Part shown: piece by piece, positions 53,295 to 61,630 of the stretch
Layout: the number at the start of each line of letters is the position of its first letter
Position numbering within the stretch: position 1 is the first letter of the stretch
Source of the DNA: ZC4RG20 sp963702105
Lineage (GTDB): Bacteria; Pseudomonadota; Gammaproteobacteria; Steroidobacterales; Rariloculaceae
Direction of reading: 5' to 3'
Assembly: GCA_963702105.1 (NCBI GenBank)
Contig: OY969712.1
Span: 1,116,001-1,180,000 of the forward strand
DNA: 64,000 nt
Notes under the pieces: generated by a model
The model's input: the letters and a program-made list of their open reading frames with translations, nothing else
What the model was told of the DNA's origin: nothing
The model's database searches: none
Program-made: the position numbers and the translations under genes

Positions 53295-54647
53295 TCAGAT
53301 CACCCCAGCCCGCTTCAACGAGGTGTAGCGGTTCACGAGCTCGATGCCGAGCCTCTCGGGCTCGGCGTCGACCATGAGCGCGTCCCGGGCCGCGAGCCGG
53401 TTGAAGGCGTCGCGCCGAGCCTGCTCGTACAGGTGCGCGCTGGCGACGTCGAAGGCGCCCTCGGCCGAGTCGAGCGGCGCGGCCGCGAGCTCGCGCACGA
53501 TGCGTTCGCGCAGACTCGCGAGCAGCACAAGGTGGCGCGAGCGCAGCAGGCGCAGCGCCTGATCGAGCTCCGCACCGTCCTCGTCCCGGAAGTTCGTGAT
53601 GACGATGACGAGGGCCCGCTTGCCCTGCCGTCGCAGCAGCCTTTCGGCCGCGGCGACGTAGTCCGAGTGCGTCGGCGTCGGCTGCACGTCGTAGAGCTCG
53701 CCCATGAGCGCGTTGAGCGTGTGCGCGCCCTTGCGCGGGGCGAAGGCGCGCTCCTCTCCGGCCGGCGTGCCGAAGGTCAGCGCACCGACCGCGTCGCCCT
53801 GTTTGAGGGCCACATACGAGAGCAGCATGACGGCGTTCAGGACCTGATCGAAGTGCGCCGTGCCGATGGCGCTTTGCCGATCGTCCGCGCGCATGCGCCG
53901 GCCGCAGTCTACGAGCAGCACGATCGCCTGGTCGCGCTCTTCCTGAAACTCCCGGATGATCGGCTTGCCGAGCCGCTGCGTCGCCTTCCAGTCGATGTTC
54001 CGAACCGGATCCCCGTAGCGGTAGTCCGAGAGCTGCTTGAAGTCCGTGCCTTCGCCGCGCTGCCTGAACATCCTGATGCCGATCTCCTGCAGCCGCCGGT
54101 CGCCCGCGAGCCAGGCGTAGCGGGCGACCTGGGCGAAATCCGGGTAGACGCGCCGGACCTCGTTCGTGCCAACGGTGACGAGCAGCTCCACGAGCCCGAG
54201 CCGCGAGCCGAGCCGCAGATCGGCCGGCGCGAACGCGACCTGGCCGCGCCGCGTCGGAACGACCGTGTAGACGAGCTCGACTTGCCGGCCGGCCGGCAGC
54301 TCGACGGGGGTCGGGAGGCCGTCCACGACGAGGGTCGGATCGGCATGGTCGAAGAGCTCGCCGCGCCAGGTGCGCGCGCCTTCGACGTCGATAACGAGCT
54401 TCAGCGCGCGCCGCTGCCCGATCGCGAAGGCGTGCGGCAGCTGCCGCGTCATGCGCACGCGCGCCCCGCGCCAGGCCCGCCGGGAGAGGGCATAGTCGGC
54501 TGCCGCCGCGGCAAGCAGCAGAGCGACCCACGTCGCGGCGACTGCCGTCACGGCCGGGACCGGGGCCCCGGCGACGAGGGCGGCCAGCGCGCCCGCCGCG
54601 GCGGCCGCGAGCGCGGCCGGCAGTCGCTTTCCGGGAATGACGCGCAT
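53295..54647 (-). CDS. DUF58 domain protein
   Basis: A 450-residue protein with two membrane segments near the N-terminus. The DUF58 core reads DFKQLSDYRYGDPVRNIDWK, ATQRLGKPIIREFQEERDQ, and a von Willebrand A-like fold begins at IVLLVDCGRRM. The usual MIDAS DxSxS is altered there (Asp-Cys-Gly-Arg-Arg), so metal-dependent adhesion is doubtful. DUF58 proteins work with MoxR ATPases in envelope protein maturation. It is the last gene of the eight-gene minus-strand operon, 12 bases after moxR. Confidence 0.9.
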   Translation of the reverse strand: MRVIPGKRLPAALAAAAAGALAALVAGAPVPAVTAVAATWVALLLAAAAADYALSRRAWRGARVRMTRQLPHAFAIGQRRALKLVIDVEGARTWRGELFDHADPTLVVDGLPTPVELPAGRQVELVYTVVPTRRGQVAFAPADLRLGSRLGLVELLVTVGTNEVRRVYPDFAQVARYAWLAGDRRLQEIGIRMFRQRGEGTDFKQLSDYRYGDPVRNIDWKATQRLGKPIIREFQEERDQAIVLLVDCGRRMRADDRQSAIGTAHFDQVLNAVMLLSYVALKQGDAVGALTFGTPAGEERAFAPRKGAHTLNALMGELYDVQPTPTHSDYVAAAERLLRRQGKRALVIVITNFRDEDGAELDQALRLLRSRHLVLLASLRERIVRELAAAPLDSAEGAFDVASAHLYEQARRDAFNRLAARDALMVDAEPERLGIELVNRYTSLKRAGVI

Positions 54648-54659
54648 GCGCCGCTCGGT

Positions 54660-55637
54660 CTATAAACGCGGCGCGGCGACGCTGTCCACGATGGCCGCGA
54701 GCACGTCGTTCGCTTCGCGGCCCTCGAGCAGTGCGTCCGGTGCGAGCGCGATGCGGTGACGCAGGGCCGGCAGCGCCACCTGCTTGACGTCGTCCGGCGT
54801 CACGAAGCCGCGGCCCTGCACGAGCGCGACGGCGCGCGCGCCGCGGACGAGCGCGAGCGCGCCGCGGGACCCGGCGCCGAGCGCGAGGCCCGGCCAGTCG
54901 CGCGTCGCGCGCGCGAGGCGTACGGCATAGTCGATGACCTGCTCGTCCACGCGCTGGGCCGCCGTGAGGCGTTGGAGACCCACGAGGGTTGCATCGTCGA
55001 GCACGGGCTGCACTTCGGAGAGCGGCAGCTCGTCGCCGGCCTGGTTCGCCGTCGCGCGGATGACGACGCCGACCTCGTCGGCCAGCGGCGGGTACTCGAT
55101 TTCGATCTTGAACAGGAAGCGGTCGAGCTGCGCTTCCGGCAGCGGATACGTGCCCTCCGTCTCGACCGGGTTCTGCGTCGCGAGCACCATGAAGGGCTTG
55201 GGCAGCGCCAGCGTCCGGCCCTCGAGCGTCACCTGGTATTCCTGCATGACCTCGAGCAAAGCGCTCTGGGTCTTGGCCGGCGCACGGTTTATCTCGTCGG
55301 CCAGCAGCACATGTGTGAAGACCGGCCCGCGCACGACGCGCAGCTCGCTCGTACGGGGGTCGAGCACGGCGTGCCCCGTCACGTCGGAGGGCAGCATATC
55401 CGGCGTGAACTGCACGCGGCCGTGCGTGAGATCGAGCGCTTTGGCGAGCGCGCGCACGAGCAGCGTCTTGCCGAGCCCGGGCACGCCCTCGATGAGCACG
55501 TGGCCCGAGGCCGCGAGCGCGACGATGACCTCCTCGACGACAGCCGCCTGGCCTACGAGGGCGCGGCCGATTTCCTCGCGGAGCCGGTTCAACAGCTGCG
55601 CCGCACCGTCTATCGTCTCAACTTCGGGTTGTTCCAC
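54660..55637 (-). CDS. MoxR-family AAA+ ATPase
   Basis: A 325-residue AAA+ chaperone. Walker A GVPGLGKTLLVRAL (about residues 54-67), the MoxR stretch GRVQFTPDMLPSDVTGHAVL, Walker B VLLADEINRAPAKTQSALLE and sensor 1 MVLATQNPVETEGTYPLPEA. MoxR proteins act as metal-insertion or assembly chaperones with DUF58/VWA partners. The start overlaps the DUF4350 gene by 20 bases, as expected of the operon. Confidence 0.96.
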   Translation of the reverse strand: MEQPEVETIDGAAQLLNRLREEIGRALVGQAAVVEEVIVALAASGHVLIEGVPGLGKTLLVRALAKALDLTHGRVQFTPDMLPSDVTGHAVLDPRTSELRVVRGPVFTHVLLADEINRAPAKTQSALLEVMQEYQVTLEGRTLALPKPFMVLATQNPVETEGTYPLPEAQLDRFLFKIEIEYPPLADEVGVVIRATANQAGDELPLSEVQPVLDDATLVGLQRLTAAQRVDEQVIDYAVRLARATRDWPGLALGAGSRGALALVRGARAVALVQGRGFVTPDDVKQVALPALRHRIALAPDALLEGREANDVLAAIVDSVAAPRL

Positions 55638-56826
55638 TTGTAGACCTTGTGTCGACGTGAAGAATTCTGCGGCGCGCCGTCTCGAGCAGCGCGATAGCGC
55701 TCGCGAGCGCCGCGCCCCTGTGCTTCATGCCTTCGGCCATGGCGGCTTCGAGCTTGGAGCCCTCGAGACCGGTCGCCGCGGCGAGCCGCTCGGCGCGTTC
55801 GGCCGGGCCGAGCCGGCCGTAGGAAGGGATGCGGCGAGTCGCGGCCTCGTCGAGTGCGCGGCGGACAGCCGCCTGCAGCGAACGGCCGCCGCCGACCCGT
55901 CGCGTGAAGCGCCCGGTGCCGAGGATTTGCTCGGCCAGCGAGCGGCGGGCCGCCTCGGGCGGCGGCACGAGCGGGCCGAAGCGCACTGCACCGCGCCAGA
56001 TTGCGAACGCGGCGAGCGCGAGCAACAGCTCGACGACGGGGCTGCCGTAGCGCCAGATCAGCCGAGGCAGCCCGAGCTGCTCGCCTTCGGAGAGGAAGTG
56101 GACGAAGTCGCCGGCGCGCAGCTGCGCCGCCGCGACGAGGAGCCGGGCATGATCGCTCTCGAGCAGATCGCGGCCCAGGAACGGCGAAGCGTTGATGTAA
56201 GTCACGCTGCCTCGCCCGACGTTGAGGCGCAGCGCCTCGATCGGTCGGCCGCCGCGCTGCATGTCTCGCAGTCCCCAAGTCGGTTTCCGGTCGGCTCGCA
56301 ACGCTGTGGCCGTATCGACGTTGCAGATCGTGTAGTGGCGAGGCGCCGCGACCGCCGCCATACGGATCGGGGCGAAGTCGCGGCACGGATGGGGCGGAGT
56401 CCGCGGCTCGGGCAGCGAGCCCGGTATCGTCCGCGCGCGTGCCGGCTGCAGCGGGACGGCGTGTATTCCGCTCCAATTGCCGAAGTCGTCGCTGCCGAGG
56501 ATCAGTGTACGGTCCACGACGAGCCGGCCGCCGGACTCGACCCAGCGCTTCATGCGTTCGCGTCTCGCGGCCGTGAGATCCCAGCTCCAGCCGGACGCGA
56601 CGACGACGTCGTTCGGGTCGGGCGATGCGAGCGTGCGGTCCCAGCGAGTGTGTGCGCCGAGCGCCTCTGCAAACCGTTGCGCCGCATAGAAGGGGTTGCG
56701 CGCCGCCTCGCCCTTGAGCGGGATCGGGATCTCCACGGTGCCCCAGTACGTGTGGTTAGCAAACCAAACGACGAGCACAGCCAACACGCCTGCCGCGATG
56801 AGCCATACGGCCACGCGCCGATTCAC
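55618..56826 (-). CDS. DUF4350 domain protein
   Basis: A 402-residue protein from GTG 56826, whose codon overlaps the upstream DUF4129 stop (GTGA). One membrane segment at the N-terminus (VAVWLIAAGVLAVLVVWFAN), then the DUF4350 domain (FYAAQRFAEALGAHTRW, GWSWDLTAARRERMKRWVES, GGRLVVDRTLIL). Near the C-terminus comes a second segment (VELLLALAAFAIWRGAV) and a cytoplasmic helical tail. It is a standard component of MoxR/DUF58/DUF4129 loci, probably membrane-bound with the domain outside. Confidence 0.87.
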   Translation of the reverse strand: MNRRVAVWLIAAGVLAVLVVWFANHTYWGTVEIPIPLKGEAARNPFYAAQRFAEALGAHTRWDRTLASPDPNDVVVASGWSWDLTAARRERMKRWVESGGRLVVDRTLILGSDDFGNWSGIHAVPLQPARARTIPGSLPEPRTPPHPCRDFAPIRMAAVAAPRHYTICNVDTATALRADRKPTWGLRDMQRGGRPIEALRLNVGRGSVTYINASPFLGRDLLESDHARLLVAAAQLRAGDFVHFLSEGEQLGLPRLIWRYGSPVVELLLALAAFAIWRGAVRFGPLVPPPEAARRSLAEQILGTGRFTRRVGGGRSLQAAVRRALDEAATRRIPSYGRLGPAERAERLAAATGLEGSKLEAAMAEGMKHRGAALASAIALLETARRRILHVDTRSTSGTTRS

Positions 56827-57743
56827 GCGTAGCGCCTTCGGCCGACTTCGGGCGGCTGGGGCAGCGGCGCGGGCTTCGGATCGAGCGTGGGCGCAAACGC
56901 TTCGCACAGGGCATGCACGCGCGCGTCGGACGGTTCCTCGTCGCCGTACACGGCGAGCTGCCAGACGCCGACGAGATCGGCGGCATAGGCCTGCTGCGGC
57001 GGCATGAGGCGGCCCCTCGCGAGCGCGAGGCAATCCCCCTCGGTACTCGAGTCGCGGATGGGTACGCCATGGACGTGGACGAGCCGCGAGAGCAGGCCGC
57101 GGTAGAGCAGCGCGAGCGCGCCGCGGCGCTCGCCCGCGTCCCAGAGCCCGGCCGCGGACCTGCCGACATCGTCGGGCAGCGTCTCGGGCCGGATGTCGAG
57201 GTCGCGTACTCGGCTCGGCGGGGCGAACGCCTCGCGCGCGTCGCGCGGCCCGCGCTCGCGCACGAGCCGCCATACGTAAAGCGCCAGCAGGCCGACGAGC
57301 AGCACGGCGGCGGCCCAGATCAGGAAGCGCCCGGTCTCCGCAAACCAACGGAAGAAGCCTACGAGCCACCGGAGCCAACCTGGTGCAGGGCGCTCCGAGG
57401 CCGTCGAGTTCTTCCACTTGAGCGTGTGCACCGTGCGCACGCTCGATAGGTTCGGATCTGCCTCGACGGACTCGAGCGCGCGCCGAATTCGCGCGTCGTC
57501 CGGCGCCGCAGCAGTTGGCGGCGCGGCGGAGGAAGGCGCGCCGGCGTCGGGAGCGACAACGGGGGGCGCGGCGCGGGGCGCCTGTGCCCGCGGTGCCGCC
57601 GCTGCCCCGAGGCCGAGCGCGGCCAGTGCCGCCAGCGCCGCCAGCGCCGCCCGTGCCGGCCGTGCAGCCCGGGCCGGCCGTGCCGCCCGGGCCGCCCGGG
57701 CCGTCCGCGTCGCGCGGTCAGCGCGGGCAGTGCGCAAACGCAC
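56823..57743 (-). CDS. DUF4129 domain protein with Arg/Ala/Pro-rich N-terminus
   Basis: A 306-residue protein from GTG 57743. The first 60 residues are an Arg/Ala/Pro repeat (TARAARAARPARAARPARAA) running into a signal-like hydrophobic stretch (LAALAALAALGLGAAAA). After a Pro/Ala linker comes one membrane segment (FLIWAAAVLLVGLLALYVWR) and the DUF4129 domain (ALALLYRGLLSRLVHVHGVP, DSSTEGDCLALARGR). It overlaps the previous gene by 26 bases and the next by 4. Confidence 0.82.
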   Translation of the reverse strand: MRLRTARADRATRTARAARAARPARAARPARAALAALAALAALGLGAAAAPRAQAPRAAPPVVAPDAGAPSSAAPPTAAAPDDARIRRALESVEADPNLSSVRTVHTLKWKNSTASERPAPGWLRWLVGFFRWFAETGRFLIWAAAVLLVGLLALYVWRLVRERGPRDAREAFAPPSRVRDLDIRPETLPDDVGRSAAGLWDAGERRGALALLYRGLLSRLVHVHGVPIRDSSTEGDCLALARGRLMPPQQAYAADLVGVWQLAVYGDEEPSDARVHALCEAFAPTLDPKPAPLPQPPEVGRRRYA

Positions 57744-58461
57744 GGCGAAATTCCTGCTCGATGTCCCAAGCCTCGAGCTCGGAACGGCGGTTCAGGTACA
57801 TCGCGAACCCGGCCGCGACGTAGAACGGTTCGAGAAACAGCACGACGATCGCGTAGGCGATACTCGAGACGAGCACGGCGAATCGGCCCGTTTCGCCGAA
57901 GATCAGCGAGGCGAGCACGGAGCCTTGCTCGGGCGGCGCGAACCAGACGCCGAGCGAGGCGACGGCCATCGTGAGCGCGAACTCGGCCAGCGAAAAGGCG
58001 GAGGTTACGAGCAGGCCCTGGCCGCCGCGTGCGGAACGGATCTGCCGGGCGCGCCGGCGCGCTTTCCCGAGCGAGAGCCCTTCGAGCTGGTAGACGGGTT
58101 GCGTGAACGAGCGCCACGGCGAGAGCCGGCGCAGCGTCCACGTGTGGAGGAGTTGGTGCCAGAGCACGAAGCGCTGCGCCCGCCACAGCTCGCCCGGGGT
58201 CGTGCGCTGGCCGAATGCCGCGCGCGACAGCACGAACAGCACGGCGCGGTCGAACCAGGGCTTTGCCCACCACAGCGCGAGGACGGGCAGCCAGTCGGCG
58301 ATCTCGAAGGAGGCCACGGCGAGCACGGCGAACGGCAGCGCGACGGCGAGGTAACAGGGATATACGGAGCCGGCCGCCGCCTGGCAGAGGCGCGCGCCGA
58401 GGTCCGCGGCTTCCATGAAGCTGCGCGGACGGATGCGCAGAGCGAGCGCGTCAATCTGCAC
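57718..58461 (-). CDS. Multi-pass membrane protein of the MoxR operon
   Basis: About 247 residues from GTG 58461, which overlaps the SpoIIM stop by 11 bases. Four or more hydrophobic segments (YLAVALPFAVLAVASFEIA, LPVLALWWAKPWFDRAVLFV, AEFALTMAVASLGVWFA, FAVLVSSIAYAIVVLFLEPF). Such proteins usually occur between SpoIIM and DUF4129 genes in these loci and have no assigned domain. The position in the operon is the best evidence for its role. Confidence 0.75.
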   Translation of the reverse strand: MQIDALALRIRPRSFMEAADLGARLCQAAAGSVYPCYLAVALPFAVLAVASFEIADWLPVLALWWAKPWFDRAVLFVLSRAAFGQRTTPGELWRAQRFVLWHQLLHTWTLRRLSPWRSFTQPVYQLEGLSLGKARRRARQIRSARGGQGLLVTSAFSLAEFALTMAVASLGVWFAPPEQGSVLASLIFGETGRFAVLVSSIAYAIVVLFLEPFYVAAGFAMYLNRRSELEAWDIEQEFRRAFAHCPR

Positions 58462-59428
58462 GACGGCCCTGCAACGCGAAATAGGCGAAGACGCCGAGCC
58501 AGCACAGGGCGGCAATGCCGTACTTCATCGAATGCGGAATCCACCGGGCCGAGGACCAGAACGCTTCGATGGCGGCGGCCACGACGAGCATGGCCGCGAG
58601 CCCGTAGACGATGACGGCGCACTCGCGGCCGGCCTGCGCAAGGCTCTGCATGCGTGTGCGCCGGCCCGGGGCGAGCAGCGCATGTCCGAGCCGCATGCCG
58701 GCGGCGCCCGAGAGGACGATGGCCGTGAGCTCGAACGCGCCGTGCGTCACGACGAACGAGTAGAACGTCGCGCCGAGGCCGCGCTGCGTGACGTACCCCG
58801 CGACGGCGCCGAAGACGGCGCCGTTGAACAGCAGGAAGACGATACTGCCGAGGCCGAGGAACAACCCGCCTGCGAAACACTGGAACGCAATGCCGACGTT
58901 GTGCTGGATGTAGGAGCCGAAAGCGACCCAGTCGCTTTCGGCCGTGCGCCCGATGGTCGCGGCCGAGGTCGAATACATCTGCTCGAACGATGCGGCCGTG
59001 CGCGCGTCCACGACCGAAAGCACGAGGTCGGGCCGCGCATAGACGAGCAGGCCGACCGCGAGCGTGGGCAGGCCGAGCAGCAGCGCCGCGGCGAAGACGT
59101 AGCGCGCGTGGCCGCGCACGGCGCGGGGGAAGTCGAGCGCCACGAAGCGCCGCAGCGCGGCCACGCCGAACTCTCGGCGCTGGTAGATGAGCTGATGCGC
59201 ATCGGCCGTCAGCCGCTCGAGACGGTCGAGCATATAGGCGGGGTAGGCGCGAGCGCGCGCGAGCGCGAGCTGCTCGCAGGCGCGCCGATAGAGCGCGGCG
59301 AGTCTTTCCCCGGGGACGGGCGCGGCGACCCTCGTGCCGGGCGAGGCGCGGCCGAAAGCCCGGTCGAGCAGCGTTTCGAGCTCCCGCCACTCGGCTTCGT
59401 AACGCGACTCGAACTGCAGCGGAGTCAC
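58451..59428 (-). CDS. SpoIIM/DUF95-family membrane protein
   Basis: A 325-residue protein. The GTG at 59428 overlaps the RDD gene's stop (GTGA). An N-terminal helical part (YEAEWRELETLLDRAFG, LYRRACEQLALARARAYPAY) precedes the SpoIIM-type membrane domain: RAVRGHARYVFAAALLLGLP, SYIQHNVGIAFQCFAGGLFL, and THGAFELTAIVLSGAAGMRL. The SpoIIM name comes from sporulation, but this family is widespread in non-sporulating bacteria next to RDD and MoxR genes. It probably forms a membrane complex with the neighbours. Confidence 0.88.
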   Translation of the reverse strand: MTPLQFESRYEAEWRELETLLDRAFGRASPGTRVAAPVPGERLAALYRRACEQLALARARAYPAYMLDRLERLTADAHQLIYQRREFGVAALRRFVALDFPRAVRGHARYVFAAALLLGLPTLAVGLLVYARPDLVLSVVDARTAASFEQMYSTSAATIGRTAESDWVAFGSYIQHNVGIAFQCFAGGLFLGLGSIVFLLFNGAVFGAVAGYVTQRGLGATFYSFVVTHGAFELTAIVLSGAAGMRLGHALLAPGRRTRMQSLAQAGRECAVIVYGLAAMLVVAAAIEAFWSSARWIPHSMKYGIAALCWLGVFAYFALQGRRAD

Positions 59429-60165
59429 GAGCGCCTGCCCATGAGCCACTGGGCGACGCCGAGGACACGGCGCGTCAGCTCGGCCCCGGCGATCGCCGAG
59501 CCGCCGCATACGGGGGCCGCGAGGGCCGCCAACTCGTCCAGCCGCTCGCCCGTCAGCGTCGGGGCCCGAGCCGCGAGCGCGATGAGCGCGGCTTGATCCT
59601 GCGGGGCGAGCGGCACCGCCGGCGGAATCGGGTCGACTTGCGCGAGCTCCACGCGCGGCGCGGGCATCGGGGCGTGGACGACCAGCGTCTGGGCGGCCAG
59701 ATCGCCGAGCCGCTTGTGGTCGGCGCGCAGCAGCATGCTCACGATCGCGAAACCGTAGGCGAGCGGCAGAAAATCGGCGACGCGCAACAGGTTCCGAGTC
59801 AGCGACGCGGCCGGCGTCACTGGCAAGCCGCTGTCCATGACGACCCTGAGACCGAAGATCTTTTTGCCCGGCGTCGCGCCGGCTCGGGCGAGCTCGAACG
59901 CGACCGGGTACAGCCACTCGAGCGCGAACAGCAGCACGATCCAGAACGCGATACCGAGGCCGCCCATGAGCGCTGCGGCGATCGAGGCGCCGTAGAGCAC
60001 CGCCAGGCGGATGAGCCAGTCCACCGCGAAGGCGTAGAAGCGCACCGTGAGACCGGCCGGCCGCAGCTCGAGCAGTATCCCCTCGGGCGTTTCCGCCGTG
60101 ACGACCGTGTCGAGCACTTCGCGCGGGGCGGCCTCGTCAGGCCCGGATGACGATCGTGTCGGCAA
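59425..60165 (-). CDS. RDD-family membrane protein
   Basis: A 246-residue protein. The RDD domain is visible: LRPAGLTVRFYAFAVDWLIR with the Arg..Asp pattern, then FALEWLYPVAFELARAGATP, GKKIFGLRVV and a third hydrophobic segment around VADFLPLAYGFAIVSMLLRA. A soluble Pro/Ala-rich tail follows. Its N-terminus overlaps the upstream RDD gene by 29 bases and its stop overlaps the SpoIIM start, so it is firmly within the operon. Confidence 0.88.
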   Translation of the reverse strand: MPTRSSSGPDEAAPREVLDTVVTAETPEGILLELRPAGLTVRFYAFAVDWLIRLAVLYGASIAAALMGGLGIAFWIVLLFALEWLYPVAFELARAGATPGKKIFGLRVVMDSGLPVTPAASLTRNLLRVADFLPLAYGFAIVSMLLRADHKRLGDLAAQTLVVHAPMPAPRVELAQVDPIPPAVPLAPQDQAALIALAARAPTLTGERLDELAALAAPVCGGSAIAGAELTRRVLGVAQWLMGRRS

Positions 60166-60646
60166 TCATGTCGTGCAGACACTGGCGGCGCTGCCCGAAG
60201 ATCACGAGCGCGTCCACGATGCCGTACAACGGAATGATGCTGAGCAGGATATTGACGACATTGCGCAGCCAGAAAATGCGGCCCAGAGAGGCCCGGCTGC
60301 CGTCGCTTCTGATGACCTTGATGCCGAGCAGCCGCTTGCCGATCGTCTGGCCGTAACGCGAAACGAACAGGATCGTGATCCAGCACCAGGCCAGGAAGCC
60401 GAGGAAGCCGAGGCTCGCTCCGACGATGAAGGCGGGCTGAGAAAAGATGCCTTGCGGCGAGGTGGCGGGCGCCACGCCGATGACGAGCGTCGCCACGAGC
60501 ACCGGCAGGTACGTCATGGCCCAGGCGATCAGACCGTCGAGAATGACGCCGACGAACCGAATGCCCCGGCTGGCGGGCTCGTGCACGCCCGTCGGGATGT
60601 CGCGGACCTCCGCCTGGGGCGGCGCATAAGGATTCACCGTGCTCAT
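60137..60646 (-). CDS. RDD-family membrane protein, first gene of the operon
   Basis: A 169-residue protein from ATG 60646 with GGGAGGG upstream. A soluble Pro-rich start (NPYAPPQAEVRD) is followed by the RDD pattern (RGIRFVGVILDGLIAWAMTY, RYGQTIGKRLLGIKVIRSDG) and three or four hydrophobic segments. Two different RDD proteins in tandem head this minus-strand operon (RDD, RDD, SpoIIM, membrane, DUF4129, DUF4350, MoxR, DUF58). Confidence 0.85.
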   Translation of the reverse strand: MSTVNPYAPPQAEVRDIPTGVHEPASRGIRFVGVILDGLIAWAMTYLPVLVATLVIGVAPATSPQGIFSQPAFIVGASLGFLGFLAWCWITILFVSRYGQTIGKRLLGIKVIRSDGSRASLGRIFWLRNVVNILLSIIPLYGIVDALVIFGQRRQCLHDMIADTIVIRA

Positions 60647-60783
60647 TGCGAGACCCTCCCATCTCGGCTGTGAACGGCGAGATTGTCGGCGCGCGCCCGG
60701 ATTCTGTCCCGGACCTCGTGCACATTGCGCCGCGAAACTATTGAAGCATACGGATTGACTACATTCTATACACAAGGTAAAGG

Positions 60784-60798
60784 GCCGGGCGGCCCGGC
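60784..60798 (-). terminator. Hairpin downstream of the barrel gene
   Basis: GCCGGGC-G-GCCCGGC is a perfect 7-bp hairpin; on the minus strand it is followed by CCTTTACCTTG. It lies 142 bases beyond the end of the minus-strand barrel gene and upstream of the RDD operon. A weak terminator candidate without a proper T-run. Confidence 0.3.
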
Positions 60799-60816
60799 GA
60801 TCGGCCCCCGGCCAGC

Positions 60817-60856
60817 GGGCGGGCCTGGCGCACCACGGGCGGGTCTGGCGCACGAC
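60817..60856. repeat. Tandem 20-bp repeat, two units
   Basis: GGGCGGGCCTGGCGCACCAC is followed directly by GGGCGGGTCTGGCGCACGAC, 18 of 20 identical. It sits in the 293-base gap between the RDD operon and the barrel gene, which otherwise holds only a GC-rich hairpin and AT-richer promoter-like DNA near 60735-60780. Confidence 0.6.
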
Positions 60857-60939
60857 TTGCGGGCCACCTGGCCCTCGCCGAGAAGGCGGCCGGCCGCGCG
60901 ACCGCCCGCGGTCGCCTACTGCGTGGACCAGCGGGCGGC

Positions 60940-61497
60940 TCAGAACCGCCAGGCGGCCGTGAGCCAGACCGAGTGCGAGGACGCGAACTGGCTGACGTCG
61001 ATCTGCTCGTATTCGGCGCGCAGGCTCAATCGCTGCAGCACGACGAAGCCGATGCCGGCGCCGTAAACCGCGTCGTGGCTGCTCGCGTCCACGAGCCTGC
61101 CGCTCGGACCGTTGACCTTCAGATCGTAATAGAGGACCCCGCCTTTAGCGAAGAGCTCGACCGGCCCGATGGGCAGGGTACCGACGACGTAAGGGGCGAA
61201 CCCCGTCGTCTTGGCCGTGATGCCGAGCGTCTCGACGGCTGCCTTCGACTTGCCGAAGTCGACGTAGTCGCCCTCGAGGGCGAAAAACCTCGTAAAGCGC
61301 CAGCCCGCGAAGACCTTCGAGGCGCTCGTGTTCCTGTCGAAGGAGATGTTCGTTGTCGACACGGTATCGTTGCGCTCGAGCTTGGCGGAGAAGTCGCCGA
61401 GCCCGGCGCCGACGTAAAGTCCCTGGTGGTTCGCGGCTGCCGCCGTGCCCGTTACGAGCAACAGCGAGGCGCCGAGGGCAATCCATGGCTTGCACAT
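60940..61497 (-). CDS. Outer-membrane beta-barrel protein (OmpA-like fold)
   Basis: A 185-residue protein with a clean signal peptide (IALGASLLLVTGTAAAA). The barrel begins with LYVGAGLGDFSAKL, has the typical FAGWRFTRFFALEGDYVDFG hairpin, and ends VWLTAAWRF with a terminal Phe. It is a small 8-stranded OMP_b-brl/OmpA-like porin domain without a peptidoglycan-binding part. It is divergent from the exported VOC gene. Confidence 0.85.
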   Translation of the reverse strand: MCKPWIALGASLLLVTGTAAAANHQGLYVGAGLGDFSAKLERNDTVSTTNISFDRNTSASKVFAGWRFTRFFALEGDYVDFGKSKAAVETLGITAKTTGFAPYVVGTLPIGPVELFAKGGVLYYDLKVNGPSGRLVDASSHDAVYGAGIGFVVLQRLSLRAEYEQIDVSQFASSHSVWLTAAWRF

Positions 61498-61630
61498 TGG
61501 GCATACCTCGAATCGATGATCGGGATCGATGCTGGAGGTAGCTAAAGCAAACTTCGTGCCGCGGCGGCGTTAGCGGCCCATGGGCGGGCGCGCTATCATC
61601 CCGCGGCACATCACCTCCAGGAGAACGCGA

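Noticed and set aside
60755..60783. Plus-strand promoter TTGACT-N17-TAAAGG
   Set aside because: No plus-strand gene follows; the next genes on both sides are on the minus strand.
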